This document shows positions 36,730 through 45,917 of a DNA stretch of 46,779 bases, in pieces. Position 1 is the first letter of the stretch, and every line of letters begins with the position of its first letter. Source of the DNA: Alphaproteobacteria bacterium (lineage in GTDB: Bacteria; Pseudomonadota; Alphaproteobacteria; MPNO01; UBA830); assembly GCA_022822405.1 (NCBI GenBank), contig JAJEBT010000050.1, positions 1-46,779 on the forward strand, read 5' to 3'. The position numbers were made by a program, and so were the translations under genes. The notes beneath the pieces are model-generated. The model made no database searches, had not been told where the DNA came from, and saw only the letters and a program-made list of their open reading frames with translations.

Positions 36730-37833
36730 ATGCTGATAATCGACAACGCCCTTGTTTCCGAACTCCTCTCGATGGAGGAGTGCATAGACGTTCAGGAGCA
36801 GGCCTTCCGCGCGATCCCGTCCGGAAACGCCGCGTACCGGCCCCGCCTCGACATGTACGCACCGTGCGAGCGCGATGACGGATACTATCGCTGGGGCACC
36901 ATGGAGGGCGTCTTCGACGGAATCTTCGCGATCCGCATGAAGTCCGACGTCATCACCTGGCCGCGAGATGCCTCGGGGCGCTGGAGCGAGGACAAGTACT
37001 GCGTCGAGCCCGGAACCTATTGCGGGCTCGTCCTCCTGTTCTCGATCCGGAACGGTGAGCCCCTGGCCGTGATCAATGACGGTGTGATCCAGCACATGCG
37101 GGTAGGCGGCGGGGCCGGAATCGGTGTGCGCCATCTGTCGCGGAGCGATTCCGGCATCGTCGGCCTGCTCGGTTCGGGAGGCATGGCGCGCACCTACCTC
37201 GAGGCCTTCTGCGCCGTGCGCAACATCGAGAGCGTGAAGGTCTACAGCCCGACGCCGGCGAACCGTGAGCGTTTCGCCGAGGAGATGGGCGGCGAACTCG
37301 GAGTCGAGGTCGTGCCGGTCGACAGCGCCCGCGAAGCGGTGCGTGGCGTCGATATTCTCGCATCGGCGACGGATTCGATGGAGCCCACTTTCGAGGCGGA
37401 CTGGCTCGAACCCGGCATGCATGTTACCAATCTCGGCCCGGACGAGATCAGCCGCGCCGCGCTCGAGCGTTTCGACGTCCGAATCCGCCAGGGGACTCCG
37501 GGAATCGAGGTCGAGGAAGGCCCGCGCCTGAAAAGCGGCGTCGGCCATTCGCCGATGGCCTTCATCGCGGGCACCGAAGACGAGATGCAGCGCCTGCCGC
37601 CGCAGAGCCACGGGCGGAGCAATTTCCGGATGGCCTATCCCGACTATTGCGACCTCGTCGGCGGCACGGCGCCGGGACGGAGTTCCGAAACCGAAATCAC
37701 CTTCTACCAGAATGTCGGCAACCAGGGCCTCCAGTTCGCCTCGGTCGGCGGCCTCGTCTACCGCAAGGCGCTCGCCGAAGGGCGCGGCCGGACGATGCCC
37801 ACCGAATGGTTCCTTCAGGACATTCGCGACTGA
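36730..37833 (+). CDS. Ornithine cyclodeaminase/mu-crystallin-family dehydrogenase
   Basis: 367 residues, slightly longer than the usual ~330. Lys71 (RMKSD) and Arg124 (QHMRVGGGAGIGVRHLS) correspond to substrate contacts of the family, and the NAD-binding motif GLLGSGGMA lies at 145-153. Members include ornithine cyclodeaminase, alanine dehydrogenase and ketimine reductase. Insertion around 40-100 (PRDASGRWSEDKYCVEPG) is unusual and may fit a different substrate. Ribosome site AGGAGG just before the ATG. Confidence 0.85.
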   Translation: MLIIDNALVSELLSMEECIDVQEQAFRAIPSGNAAYRPRLDMYAPCERDDGYYRWGTMEGVFDGIFAIRMKSDVITWPRDASGRWSEDKYCVEPGTYCGLVLLFSIRNGEPLAVINDGVIQHMRVGGGAGIGVRHLSRSDSGIVGLLGSGGMARTYLEAFCAVRNIESVKVYSPTPANRERFAEEMGGELGVEVVPVDSAREAVRGVDILASATDSMEPTFEADWLEPGMHVTNLGPDEISRAALERFDVRIRQGTPGIEVEEGPRLKSGVGHSPMAFIAGTEDEMQRLPPQSHGRSNFRMAYPDYCDLVGGTAPGRSSETEITFYQNVGNQGLQFASVGGLVYRKALAEGRGRTMPTEWFLQDIRD

Positions 37834-37933
37834 GCCCGAGCGGTTGGAAAGAGATGGAAAGCCAAGACTTGGACACGATGCCCGGTGCGGCCGCACGCCC
37901 GCCGGCGAAGCCGGACCGGGGCCGGACGGCGCC

Positions 37934-38920
37934 ATGACGCGCCCGACGGTGCTCGTGACCTTCGCCGCCAGAGAGGCGGAGCGCGCAGCGATAGCGGACG
38001 CGCTGGCGGACATCGCCGAGATTCGCTATTGGCCCGACGAGAAGGACAGCGATCGCGACGCCGTCCTTCGCGCGAGCGATGTCCTGCTGAGCTACGATCC
38101 GTTCACCGATCTCGGCAGTGACGCCATCGGCAGGCTCGACAACTGCCGGCTCCTCCAGTGCCTGACCGCGGGGATCGACTTCCTGCCGCTCCGTTCCTGG
38201 CCCAGCCATATCCTGGTGGCCTACAACGCCGGCGCCTATGCCGAACCGATGGCCGAGCACGTGCTGGCCATGGCCCTGAGTGCGGCAAAGCGCCTGCCAC
38301 AGGAACACGAGGCGATGCGCGGCGGCAAGTTCAACCAGTTCAAGCCGACAAAGCGTCTCGCCGGCCGGGTCTGCGGCATTCTCGGTTACGGCCAGACCGG
38401 CCGCGAGGTCGCACGGCTCATGCGGCACCTCGATGTCCGGATCCAGGCGCTCAACCGGTCCGGGAGAACGGAGGATCCGGTCGATTTCATCGGCACGCTC
38501 GACGATCTCGACCGGGTGCTGGAGGCCTCGGACATCCTCGTGATCACGGTGGCGCTGACGCGGCGGACCGAGGGAATTCTCGATGCCGCCCGTCTCGAGC
38601 GCATGAAGCGGGACGCCATCCTCGTCAACGTCGCGCGCGGCGAGATCGTCGACCAGGAGGCCCTGTACCGCCACCTGCAGGCGCAGCCGGAATTCACCGC
38701 CTGTCTCGAGGCCTGGTGGGTCGAGCCGATCCGCCACGGCCGGTTCGCGCTCGACTATCCGTTCCTTGAACTGCCCAACGTGATCGCATCGCCGCACAAT
38801 TCGGCGATCACCGATGGCGCCATCGCCGGGTTCGTCCGCCGCGGCGCCGAGAACGCGCGCCGGCTGCTTGTCGGCGAGGAGCCGCGCTTCATCGCCGGCG
38901 AGGACGATCTGCTGCACTGA
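37934..38920 (+). CDS. D-isomer-specific 2-hydroxyacid dehydrogenase
   Basis: 328 residues. The NAD motif GILGYGQTG is at 148-156. The catalytic set Arg235 (VARGEIVD), a Glu in the ACLEAWWVEP segment (259 or 264) and His288 (ASPHNS) is in place. The Glu region AWWVEP departs from the usual DVFEPEP. It reduces a 2-oxo acid or oxidises a D-2-hydroxy acid with NAD(P). A 27-residue reading frame at 37854-37937 with a GGAAAG site ends overlapping this ATG (ATGA) and could be a leader. Last gene of the + operon. Confidence 0.88.
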   Translation: MTRPTVLVTFAAREAERAAIADALADIAEIRYWPDEKDSDRDAVLRASDVLLSYDPFTDLGSDAIGRLDNCRLLQCLTAGIDFLPLRSWPSHILVAYNAGAYAEPMAEHVLAMALSAAKRLPQEHEAMRGGKFNQFKPTKRLAGRVCGILGYGQTGREVARLMRHLDVRIQALNRSGRTEDPVDFIGTLDDLDRVLEASDILVITVALTRRTEGILDAARLERMKRDAILVNVARGEIVDQEALYRHLQAQPEFTACLEAWWVEPIRHGRFALDYPFLELPNVIASPHNSAITDGAIAGFVRRGAENARRLLVGEEPRFIAGEDDLLH

Positions 38921-38950
38921 TCGGGAGCGGATCTGCCGGCTTGGGGCGCG

Positions 38951-40777
38951 CTACGAGACGGCGCCCAGGCTCGTGGCGACGTCGAGCACCGCGACGCGCC
39001 CTTTCTCGACCTCGCGCACGGCTTCGCCAAGTGCCCGGGCGAGGCTGTCCGGGTCGCTGATGGGACCCTCGGCCCAAGCCCCGAAACCGCGCGCGACTTC
39101 GGCGAAATTGATCACCGGATCGCGCATCGCCTGGCCGATCCAGGCGTTTTCGGGCGGTCGGCTTCGATTGTGCGCGACCTCCATCTGGTGCACCTCGTCA
39201 TTGCCCCAGGTCGAGTTGTTGTTGATCACGTAGAGGAGCGGAATGCCGTAATGGGCGGCCGTCCATATGCAGCCGGGCGCCATCAGATAGTCTCCGTCTC
39301 CACCGATCGCGACGCAGAAGCGGCCCTGGCTGCGGCAGGCGAGCGCAGCGCCGATCGCCGCCGACGCATTGTAGCCGACGCCGCCCCCGCCGTCGGCGCC
39401 GAGATAGGCGCCGGCGCCGGGAAAACTCCATACCGCCTCGCTGAAACTGCGGTGGTTGGCGGTTGCGAGCAGCCAGGGCCGGTCCTTCACCGCCTGATAG
39501 ACCTCGTGGATCATGCGCTCGATCTTCAGCGGTGACGAATCCCAGCCGGTCCGTGCCGCCTCGGCCTGGGCTGCGCGCAACGCGTCGTGGCGCGCTGCCA
39601 GCCTCTCCTTGCGCTCCGCAATGCGCGCCTCGGCGGTGGTACTCTCTCCGATCGCCGTCTTCAGCTCCGCGACCAGGCATCGCAGCCCGTGCTCGGGCTC
39701 GCAGGCAATCTGCAGGTCGATCGGCGGAACCGGGCCGCCGAATCCTGACCAGGAGTTGTGATCGACGGCATTGAGCGAGAGGTCGATGACCTTCGGCGGC
39801 GGCGTCTGCCTCGCCTCGAGCTGATCCGACCGCCTCCGAACCGCGTAGGTTCCCATCGTCTGGTTGACGTCGATGACGTCGATGCACACCACCACGTCGG
39901 CTTCAAGAAGTGCGTCGCGGTCACCCGAGAGGTTCTGTGGATGATCGCTCGGCCAGCAGAAGACGGCGCGGTCGTTGAGGCCGCCGGCGCCGGACAGGTC
40001 GAGAAGCTCGATCAGGGGCGCTCGCATTCTCTCGTGGATTCCGAGGCGTCCGCCGACGATGACGGGAAATTCCGCATCGGCGATCCATCGGGCAGCCCGG
40101 GCGAGGGCCTCGGCGTTCGGCGCCATCGGCGCCGGCGGATCGAAACGCGCAAGGCCCGGATCCGGCATCTCGATGTCTTCGCCGGCGGGCTGCTCCTGGA
40201 CGTGGCTGTCGATGGAGACGTAGACGGGCCCGGCCGGCGCGGTGGCGGCGATCTTGCGGCCGCGGAGAATGGATTTGAGCATGGTGTTGGCGGTCGGAGG
40301 CTCGTCGGCCCACTTCACCCACTTCTTGACGATATCGGACTGAGTGCTTGCGGAATGAACCCAGTCGATGAACCGCCTCCGGTCGGGGTCGAGCGGTCCC
40401 GCCCCGCCGAGGAAGACCACGGGCGCGCGATCGCACCAGGCGTTGTAGAGGCCCATGGAGCCGTTCATGACGCCGACGAGGTCGTGCAGTATGCAGAGCG
40501 ACGGCTTGCCGGTGGCCTTGGCGTAGCCGTGCGCCATTGATGCGGCCGAGAGTTCGCTGGTCGCGAGAATGATCTGCGGGTTCAGGTTGCGGTTGTGATT
40601 GACCAGGGAGTCGTGCAGGCCCCGGTAGCTCGCGCCGGGAAGAAGGAACACGTACCCGAAATCCATCGCGCCGAGCAGCTCCGCGATGGCGTCCGAGACG
40701 TATTCGGGGTCCGCCCTGTTGGACGGCAGGTTGACGGGAGTTTCGTGGCGGGAAAAATCGTCCGGAAGGTCGTGCAT
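38951..40777 (-). CDS. Thiamine diphosphate-dependent enzyme (benzoylformate decarboxylase/acetolactate synthase-like)
   Basis: 608 residues, three domains. The N-terminal PYR domain has the activating Glu75 (ATSELSAASMAHGYAKATG), the central domain shows VIVGGRLG, and the PP domain has the ThDP motif GDGDYLMAPG at 493-502 to NNNS at 519-522. Start ATG 40777 follows ACGAGGAC. The frame extends much further upstream but that part is not homologous. It converges on the 2-hydroxyacid dehydrogenase, which could produce or remove its 2-oxo acid substrate. Decarboxylase or carboligase cannot be decided. Confidence 0.85.
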   Translation of the reverse strand: MHDLPDDFSRHETPVNLPSNRADPEYVSDAIAELLGAMDFGYVFLLPGASYRGLHDSLVNHNRNLNPQIILATSELSAASMAHGYAKATGKPSLCILHDLVGVMNGSMGLYNAWCDRAPVVFLGGAGPLDPDRRRFIDWVHSASTQSDIVKKWVKWADEPPTANTMLKSILRGRKIAATAPAGPVYVSIDSHVQEQPAGEDIEMPDPGLARFDPPAPMAPNAEALARAARWIADAEFPVIVGGRLGIHERMRAPLIELLDLSGAGGLNDRAVFCWPSDHPQNLSGDRDALLEADVVVCIDVIDVNQTMGTYAVRRRSDQLEARQTPPPKVIDLSLNAVDHNSWSGFGGPVPPIDLQIACEPEHGLRCLVAELKTAIGESTTAEARIAERKERLAARHDALRAAQAEAARTGWDSSPLKIERMIHEVYQAVKDRPWLLATANHRSFSEAVWSFPGAGAYLGADGGGGVGYNASAAIGAALACRSQGRFCVAIGGDGDYLMAPGCIWTAAHYGIPLLYVINNNSTWGNDEVHQMEVAHNRSRPPENAWIGQAMRDPVINFAEVARGFGAWAEGPISDPDSLARALGEAVREVEKGRVAVLDVATSLGAVS

Positions 40778-40930
40778 GTTGTCCTCGTCCGCTGTCGGGC
40801 GTTGCTTCCCGGGCCGGGAAGCACCCGGGGTCCGGGCAGGGTATGACATGGCGGAGCGGATTGGAACGCGCGCGACGGCCGCGGTCCGGGGCCGCCGCGG
40901 GAAGCGCGTGTACACGACGGGAGAAGGATC

Positions 40931-41632
40931 ATGATCGGAGCGCTTGTTCGCGGGATTGCCGACCTGCGCGATGCCCGGATACGCGCCGCCCTCGTGGCAA
41001 TCGTGCTCTGGACCGTTGCACTGTTTGCCGCGGTGCTCGCGCTGCTGCTTGTCGGCATTGGGAGCCTCAATCCCGGCGCGTGGGCGGCGGGTCTGCTCCC
41101 CGGCTGGCTGGCCAACGTCATCGCCGGCGTTCTCGCGGTGGCCGGTTTCGCGATGCTGCTGTGGTTCCTCTTCGTCTTCGTCGCGCACAATGTCGCTGCA
41201 TGCTTTCACGATCGCGTCGTCGCCCGCGTCGAGGAGATCAACTATCCGGAGCTGCCTCCGGCGCCGGGGCTTGGGCTGGCCGACAGCGTCACCGACAGCA
41301 TCCGCTTTACCGCGCTTCTCGTCGCCGTCAACCTCGTGGCCGCCCCGATCTACCTTGTCGGGCTCCTGGTTCCGGTGGTGAGCCTGGTGCTGTTCTACCT
41401 GGTCAACGGCTGGCTCGTGGGGCGGGAATATGCCGATATCGTGATTCTGCGGCGGCTGTCGCGGGCGCAGGCCGCGGACTGGCGGAAATCGCATCGCCGC
41501 CTGCTGTTCGTGGCCGGTGTCGTGATCACCTTCACGATGACGATTCCGGTGGTCAATCTCCTGGCGCCCGTCCTCGGCGCCGCGTTCGCAACCCATCTCT
41601 TCCATGGGACAAGGGCGCGCGAGGCGCGATGA
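40931..41632 (+). CDS. EI24/CysZ-like integral membrane protein
   Basis: 233 residues. Four to six hydrophobic segments (e.g. LVAIVLWTVALFAAVLALLL in part, AVAGFAMLLWFLFVFVAH in part, LLVAVNLVAAPIYLVGLLVPV in part, LLFVAGVVITFTMTIPVVNLL in part) and the soluble loop VVARVEEINYPELPP fit the EI24 domain family (CysZ in E. coli, sulfate uptake). The start follows GGGAGAAGGATC. Divergent from the ThDP enzyme gene across 153 bp. Role in this cluster unclear. Confidence 0.75.
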   Translation: MIGALVRGIADLRDARIRAALVAIVLWTVALFAAVLALLLVGIGSLNPGAWAAGLLPGWLANVIAGVLAVAGFAMLLWFLFVFVAHNVAACFHDRVVARVEEINYPELPPAPGLGLADSVTDSIRFTALLVAVNLVAAPIYLVGLLVPVVSLVLFYLVNGWLVGREYADIVILRRLSRAQAADWRKSHRRLLFVAGVVITFTMTIPVVNLLAPVLGAAFATHLFHGTRAREAR

Positions 41633-41881
41633 TCCCCGGGCCGATGCATGCCCGCGTCCGCTGCCACCCGGGGCCTGCTTTGCCGATGCCGGGCGGTGGG
41701 TTCCGTCGCCGGATCCGGGACCCCCATGTCCCGTGACCCGTCATTGATCATGAGGTGCCGATTTGCGCTGCGGGGCGGATCGGCGTAATATCGACGGCGA
41801 TCAGCAGGACATCGCGCGGCGGGCGGCAACCCCGGTCGCTATCCGGCAATCATCAGCAAATCAGCAGAAGGAAACAGGCTA

Positions 41882-43390
41882 ATGGCCGACGATATGGGAA
41901 ATGCGATTGGCAAGGTGTCGGACGGACCCGTTGCCCTCGCCCCGAACGAGCTTCGCATACCGTACGACAATCTTCGCGACTGGCTTGAGGAAGCGGAGAA
42001 GCTTGGCGAAGTGAGGCACGTGGAGGGCGCGACCTGGGAACGCGACATCGGCATGGCCTCGGAAGTGGTGCTCCATGACGAGAAGGCGCCCTGCGTGGTC
42101 TTCGAGAACATTCCCGGATCGCTCGACGGCTCGCGGGTGCTGGTCAACTTCTTCGCCGGCAAGCGGGCCAACATGACGCTTGGCTTCGACGCCGAAATGC
42201 GGAAGCTCGAGCTCACCGATTCCTTCCGTGAGAACTACATGGCGGATCTCCGCGAGATCCCCCACGAGATCGTCACCGAAGGCCCCGTCCTCGAAAACGT
42301 CAAGGAAGGCGACGACATCGATGTCGAGGCTTTCCCGACCCCGATGTGGCACGAGCAGGATGGCGGCCGCTACATCGGCACCGGATCCTACAACGTGACC
42401 CGCGACCCCGACACCGGCTGGATCAACATCGGCACCTACCGCGTCATGGTCCACAGCAAGAACGAGGTCGGCTTCTACATCTCGCCGGGCAAGCACGGGC
42501 GCATTCACCGCGACAAGTACCAGCAGCGCAACGAACCGATGCCCGCGGTCATCGTCTGCGGCGGCGATCCGATGACCTTCCTGATGGGATGCTCCGAGGT
42601 TCCGCCCGGCGTCTGCGAGTTCGATGTCGTCGGCGGCTTCCGCGGCAAGGCGATGAAGATGATCGAGGGCCGGCACACCGGCCTTCCGTTCCCCGCCGAC
42701 GCGGAAATCGTGCTCGAGGGGTTCGTGCATCCGGCCGACAAGAGGCCCGAGGGCCCCTTCGGCGAGTGGACCGGCTATTACGGTTCGCTGATGCGCGAAG
42801 AGCCGGTGATGGAGATCAAGGCGGTCTATTATCGCAACAATCCGATCATCCTCGGCTGCCCGCCGCAGCGTCCGCCCGACGAGCTCGCGCGCTATCGCGC
42901 CGTGACGCGCTCGGCGCTCCTCAAGGAGAACATCGCCAAGGCCGGCGTACCTGACGTCAGCGCGGCATGGCTTCACGAGGTCGGCACCGCGCGCATGCTG
43001 ATCGGCGTCTCGATCAAGCAGCGTTATCCCGGCCATGCCAGGCAGGCCGGCCATATCGCCTGCCAGTGCCATGTCGGCGCCTATGCCGGCAAGTACGTCA
43101 TCGTCACCGACGAGGATGTCGACGTCTCGGATCTCGAGGAGCTCATCTGGGCGATGCTCACGCGTTCGGATCCGGCAACGTCGATCGACATCGTCAACAA
43201 CGCCTGGTCCACCCATCTCGATCCGCGGATCCCGCCGTGGGAGAAGGAGAAGGGCAACCTCACCAACAGCCGCGCGATCATTGACGCGTGCCGCCCGTTC
43301 CACTGGAAGGACGAGTTCCCGCCGGTCAACGCGCCGTCACGGGAAATTGCCCAGGAATCGCGCGAGAAGTGGGGCTACCTCTGCGACTGA
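41882..43390 (+). CDS. UbiD-family prenylated-FMN decarboxylase (copy 1)
   Basis: 502 residues. The catalytic Arg-Glu-Glu set is at Arg187 (GTYRVMV) and Glu290/Glu295 (EGPFGE); Asn182 (INIGTYR) is spaced as the metal-binding Asn of fungal Fdc1, and His205 (PGKHG) and Glu246 (GVCEFDV) fit the other two ligands. UbiD enzymes need prenylated FMN made by UbiX, which is not in this window. They decarboxylate or carboxylate aromatic and unsaturated acids. The start follows CAGAAGGAAACAGG. Preceded by ~250 bp without a gene that may hold the promoter. Confidence 0.9.
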   Translation: MADDMGNAIGKVSDGPVALAPNELRIPYDNLRDWLEEAEKLGEVRHVEGATWERDIGMASEVVLHDEKAPCVVFENIPGSLDGSRVLVNFFAGKRANMTLGFDAEMRKLELTDSFRENYMADLREIPHEIVTEGPVLENVKEGDDIDVEAFPTPMWHEQDGGRYIGTGSYNVTRDPDTGWINIGTYRVMVHSKNEVGFYISPGKHGRIHRDKYQQRNEPMPAVIVCGGDPMTFLMGCSEVPPGVCEFDVVGGFRGKAMKMIEGRHTGLPFPADAEIVLEGFVHPADKRPEGPFGEWTGYYGSLMREEPVMEIKAVYYRNNPIILGCPPQRPPDELARYRAVTRSALLKENIAKAGVPDVSAAWLHEVGTARMLIGVSIKQRYPGHARQAGHIACQCHVGAYAGKYVIVTDEDVDVSDLEELIWAMLTRSDPATSIDIVNNAWSTHLDPRIPPWEKEKGNLTNSRAIIDACRPFHWKDEFPPVNAPSREIAQESREKWGYLCD

Positions 43391-43400
43391 CCTGATACGG

Positions 43401-43427
43401 CCGGGAGCCGCGCGCTGCGGCTCCCGG
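43401..43427 (+). terminator. Strong GC hairpin between the two ubiD genes
   Basis: Perfect 11-bp stem CCGGGAGCCGC / GCGGCTCCCGG with loop GCGCT, 11 nt after the first ubiD stop. Only a short CTTGTCC tail follows instead of a T run, so it may be a weak terminator or a 3' stabiliser that sets relative expression of the pair. Confidence 0.55.
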
Positions 43428-43542
43428 CTTGTCCCGCTACCAGCCTCGCGCCGCCGTCCGGTCCCGGAACAGATTGCCCGGCCGCTCTGCCGCCGGGCCT
43501 TCCGGCCGTCCGCGGCGCGGCCGGTGCGGACGGAGAAACGAA

Positions 43543-45000
43543 ATGACAGGCCAGACCGGCGCCAACCGGCAGGTGCAGACCGATCTCCGCGATTTCCTTG
43601 CCGCGGTCGCCGATGGCGACGAGTTGCGGACCGTCGACGGCGCTCACTGGGACAAGGAAATCGGCGCCGTCACCGAGGTTCTCTATCGCGAGAAGGTCGA
43701 CCGCTCGCCGCTGCTGCTGTTCGACCGCGTAACGGGCTATCCGGAGGGCTTCCGCTGCCTCTACGGCATGCTCGGCTCGCCGTTGCGCCTCGCGCTCGCG
43801 CTCGGGCTCGACCCGTCTGTCTCAGGCGACCGGCGTGCCATGCTCGACCTCTACAGGAAGCGGATCCGCCAGTACGAGCCGATGCCGCCGCGCATCGTCG
43901 CCAGCGGTCCCGTGCTCGAGAACATCGACCGCGACGACGAAGTCGATCTCGAGAAGTTTCCCGTGCCCGTGCACCACGAGAAGGACGGCGGGCGCTATAT
44001 CGGAACCGCCTGCGGCGTCGTCACCCGCGATCCCGACACCGGCCGCGTCAATGTCGGCACCTACCGCGTCATGCTCAACGGCAGGAACCTCGCCACGTCG
44101 TATATCTCGAACGGCAAGCAGGGCCGGATTCATCGCGACAAGTATCTGGCCGCGGGCCGGAAATGCCCGATGGTCATCGTCGTCGGCATCGACCCGGCAA
44201 CCTATGTCGCCGCGCGCTACACGCTTGCCGACAACGTCCCTGAACTCGACTGGGCCGGCGGCCTCGCGGGACAGCCGCTCGAATGCGTCGAGGGCGAGGT
44301 TACCGGACTGCCGTTCCCGGCCCGCTCGGAACTGGTGCTCGAGGGGTGGGTGTCTGCGGACGAGACCGCGCTCGAGGGGCCGTTCGGCGAATGGACCGGC
44401 TACTATGCCGGCGCCGCCCGGGAGGAGCCGCTGATCCATATCGAGCGGGTCTATTATCGCGACGATCCCATCTTGACCTGCGCCGCCAGCCAGAAGCCGC
44501 CCCATTCGCACCTGTTCGAGCGCTGCTTCATCCGTTCGGCCGGACTTCTCGATTCCCTCGAGGGCGCCGGCATACCGGACGTCAAGGGTGTCTGGGTCCA
44601 TCAGGCCGGGTCGGGCCGCACCTTCGTCGCGGTGTCGATCAAGCAGCGCTATTTCGGCCATGCCAATCAGGTCGGGCTCGTGGCCTCGCAGGTCAACCCG
44701 ACAGGCTATGTCGGGCGCTACATCGTCGTCGTCGACGATGACATCGATCCGACCGACATCAACGACGTCATCTGGGCGATGGGAACGCGGTCCGACCCGA
44801 AGCGCGACTTCACTGTGCTCGACCGCAACTGGTCGTCGCGTCTCGACACGATGGTCTTCGACGACCGGCTCTACAACAGCAGGGTCGTCATCGATGCCTG
44901 CATCCCCTACGAGCATATAGACGACTTCCCGGATGTCGCGATGACGTCGCCCGAACTGGCCGCCGAGGTGCGGCAGAAGTTCCCCGAGGCGTTTTCCTGA
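43543..45000 (+). CDS. UbiD-family prenylated-FMN decarboxylase (copy 2)
   Basis: 485 residues. It shares the layout of copy 1: Arg175 (GTYRVML), Asn170 (VNVGTYR), Glu234 (VPELDW) and Glu278/Glu283 (EGPFGE). The position matching the metal-binding His reads Gln193 (NGKQG) by counting, unlike His205 in copy 1. Start ATG after GGAGAAACGAA gives family length; a longer in-frame extension has no homology. Copies 1 and 2 look like an old tandem duplication with clear divergence. Confidence 0.9.
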   Translation: MTGQTGANRQVQTDLRDFLAAVADGDELRTVDGAHWDKEIGAVTEVLYREKVDRSPLLLFDRVTGYPEGFRCLYGMLGSPLRLALALGLDPSVSGDRRAMLDLYRKRIRQYEPMPPRIVASGPVLENIDRDDEVDLEKFPVPVHHEKDGGRYIGTACGVVTRDPDTGRVNVGTYRVMLNGRNLATSYISNGKQGRIHRDKYLAAGRKCPMVIVVGIDPATYVAARYTLADNVPELDWAGGLAGQPLECVEGEVTGLPFPARSELVLEGWVSADETALEGPFGEWTGYYAGAAREEPLIHIERVYYRDDPILTCAASQKPPHSHLFERCFIRSAGLLDSLEGAGIPDVKGVWVHQAGSGRTFVAVSIKQRYFGHANQVGLVASQVNPTGYVGRYIVVVDDDIDPTDINDVIWAMGTRSDPKRDFTVLDRNWSSRLDTMVFDDRLYNSRVVIDACIPYEHIDDFPDVAMTSPELAAEVRQKFPEAFS

Positions 45001-45015
45001 GCCCGGAAAATGGTG

Positions 45016-45032
45016 CGGCGGACGATCCGCCG
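45016..45032 (+). terminator. Hairpin after second ubiD gene
   Basis: Perfect 7-bp stem CGGCGGA (45016-45022) / TCCGCCG (45026-45032) with a 3-nt loop, 15 nt after the stop. No T run follows. It also directly precedes a TATGAT box (45036-45041) 10 nt before the tRNA, which could be the tRNA -10 element. Confidence 0.4.
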
Positions 45033-45050
45033 TGATATGATCCCGCCAGC

Positions 45051-45126
45051 GGGCGGTTAGCTCAGCTGGGAGAGCGACGCGTTTACACCGCGTAGGTCGG
45101 CGGTTCGATCCCGTCACCGCCCACCA
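45051..45126 (+). tRNA. tRNA-Val (anticodon TAC)
   Basis: 76 nt with encoded CCA. Acceptor GGGCGGT/ACCGCCC pairs, D arm carries AGCTCAGCTGGGAGAGC, anticodon stem ACGCG/CGCGT encloses TTTACAC (anticodon TAC) and the T loop is GGTTCGATCC. Reads GUA and other Val codons. Its 3' side borders decayed accessory DNA. Confidence 0.97.
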
Positions 45127-45177
45127 GCACCCCTGTTCCGACGATTTTCAATGTGCTCCGAGGCGGCGTCGGACGGG

Positions 45178-45390
45178 CTATAGCGGATAGACGACCGAGT
45201 CGGGCAGCCGCGGGGTGTCGTAGACGACCTTCTTCTCACGGAACAGCAGAATCCCGTCCTGCTCCACGATCAGGTCCTGAATTTCCGCCACCATGAGCAG
45301 CAGTGTGTCGTCGTCGGCCGAGGTGTGATAGATCGCGACATTTGTCCGGGCCCGTATGCCGCCGTCCCCACCGCGCCGTCTCGCCCACAA
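45178..45390 (-). pseudogene. C-terminal remnant of an aromatic ring-hydroxylating dioxygenase beta subunit
   Basis: About 60 residues (GIRARTNVAIYHTSADDDTLLLMVAEIQDLI..., then ILLFREKKVVYDTPRLPDSVVYPL) match the C-terminal sheet of RHD small subunits (pattern 'RSNF/RTNV..YR..' followed by the 'KI..R.V.LD' end). The first ~100 residues are missing; the upstream frame has no homology. No alpha subunit is present. Probably a decayed gene, distinct from the Rieske ferredoxin pair at 22771-24338. Confidence 0.7.
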
Positions 45391-45488
45391 TCACGCTCGT
45401 TCCGGGGTCCCGGCGCGGATAGTGGTCCTACCAAACAGCGTGGCGTTTGCAGGTGGGTGTAGAACGTGGGACGAATGCCCACAATTCC

Positions 45489-45917
45489 TTACTCAAGACG
45501 GAGCACCTGCAGGGGCTCGAAGCGTGCGAAGTCACGGTCATTGGTGAGGATCGTGTCGACGCCGTTCTCCTGACAGAGCGCTACGATCTGCGCGTCGAAG
45601 ATCAAATTGCCGCTTGCATCGGCTTGACGGGCACTTGCAATCAGCAGATCGAGAAACTCGGGTCCGGGCTGGAGCAGTTCGCAACTAGGGGCGGCAGTGA
45701 GCCCCTCAATAAACGCGGCGGCTTGGGCCACGGTGGTCGGTGGATTGAACACGCGCCGATGCGTGACCACCCGCATGAACTCAGTGACGCAGAAAATCGG
45801 AAGAGCCCACCGCTCCACGCCGTGAGCCAATGCGGTGAGTTGCAAGGTGGCTGCGCGATGCAGATCTGTCTCGCCGCGATGGGCGTAGATCAGGATGTTG
45901 GTGTCTACGGCGATCAC
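45489..45917 (-). CDS. vapC: VapC-type PIN-domain toxin
   Basis: 142 residues. PIN-domain acidic residues are visible: Asp5 (MIAVDTNILIY), Glu46 (CVTEFMRV), Asp108 (LIFDAQIVAL) and Asp127 (LTNDRDF). VapC toxins are Mg2+-dependent RNases that cut tRNA or rRNA. GTG start overlaps the vapB stop (GTGA), the usual coupling. Confidence 0.9.
   Translation of the reverse strand: MIAVDTNILIYAHRGETDLHRAATLQLTALAHGVERWALPIFCVTEFMRVVTHRRVFNPPTTVAQAAAFIEGLTAAPSCELLQPGPEFLDLLIASARQADASGNLIFDAQIVALCQENGVDTILTNDRDFARFEPLQVLRLE

Noticed and set aside
40778..41605. N-terminal extension of the ThDP enzyme to 884 residues
   Set aside because: The extra sequence is antisense to the EI24-like gene, is non-homologous, and a good ribosome site precedes the ATG at 40777.
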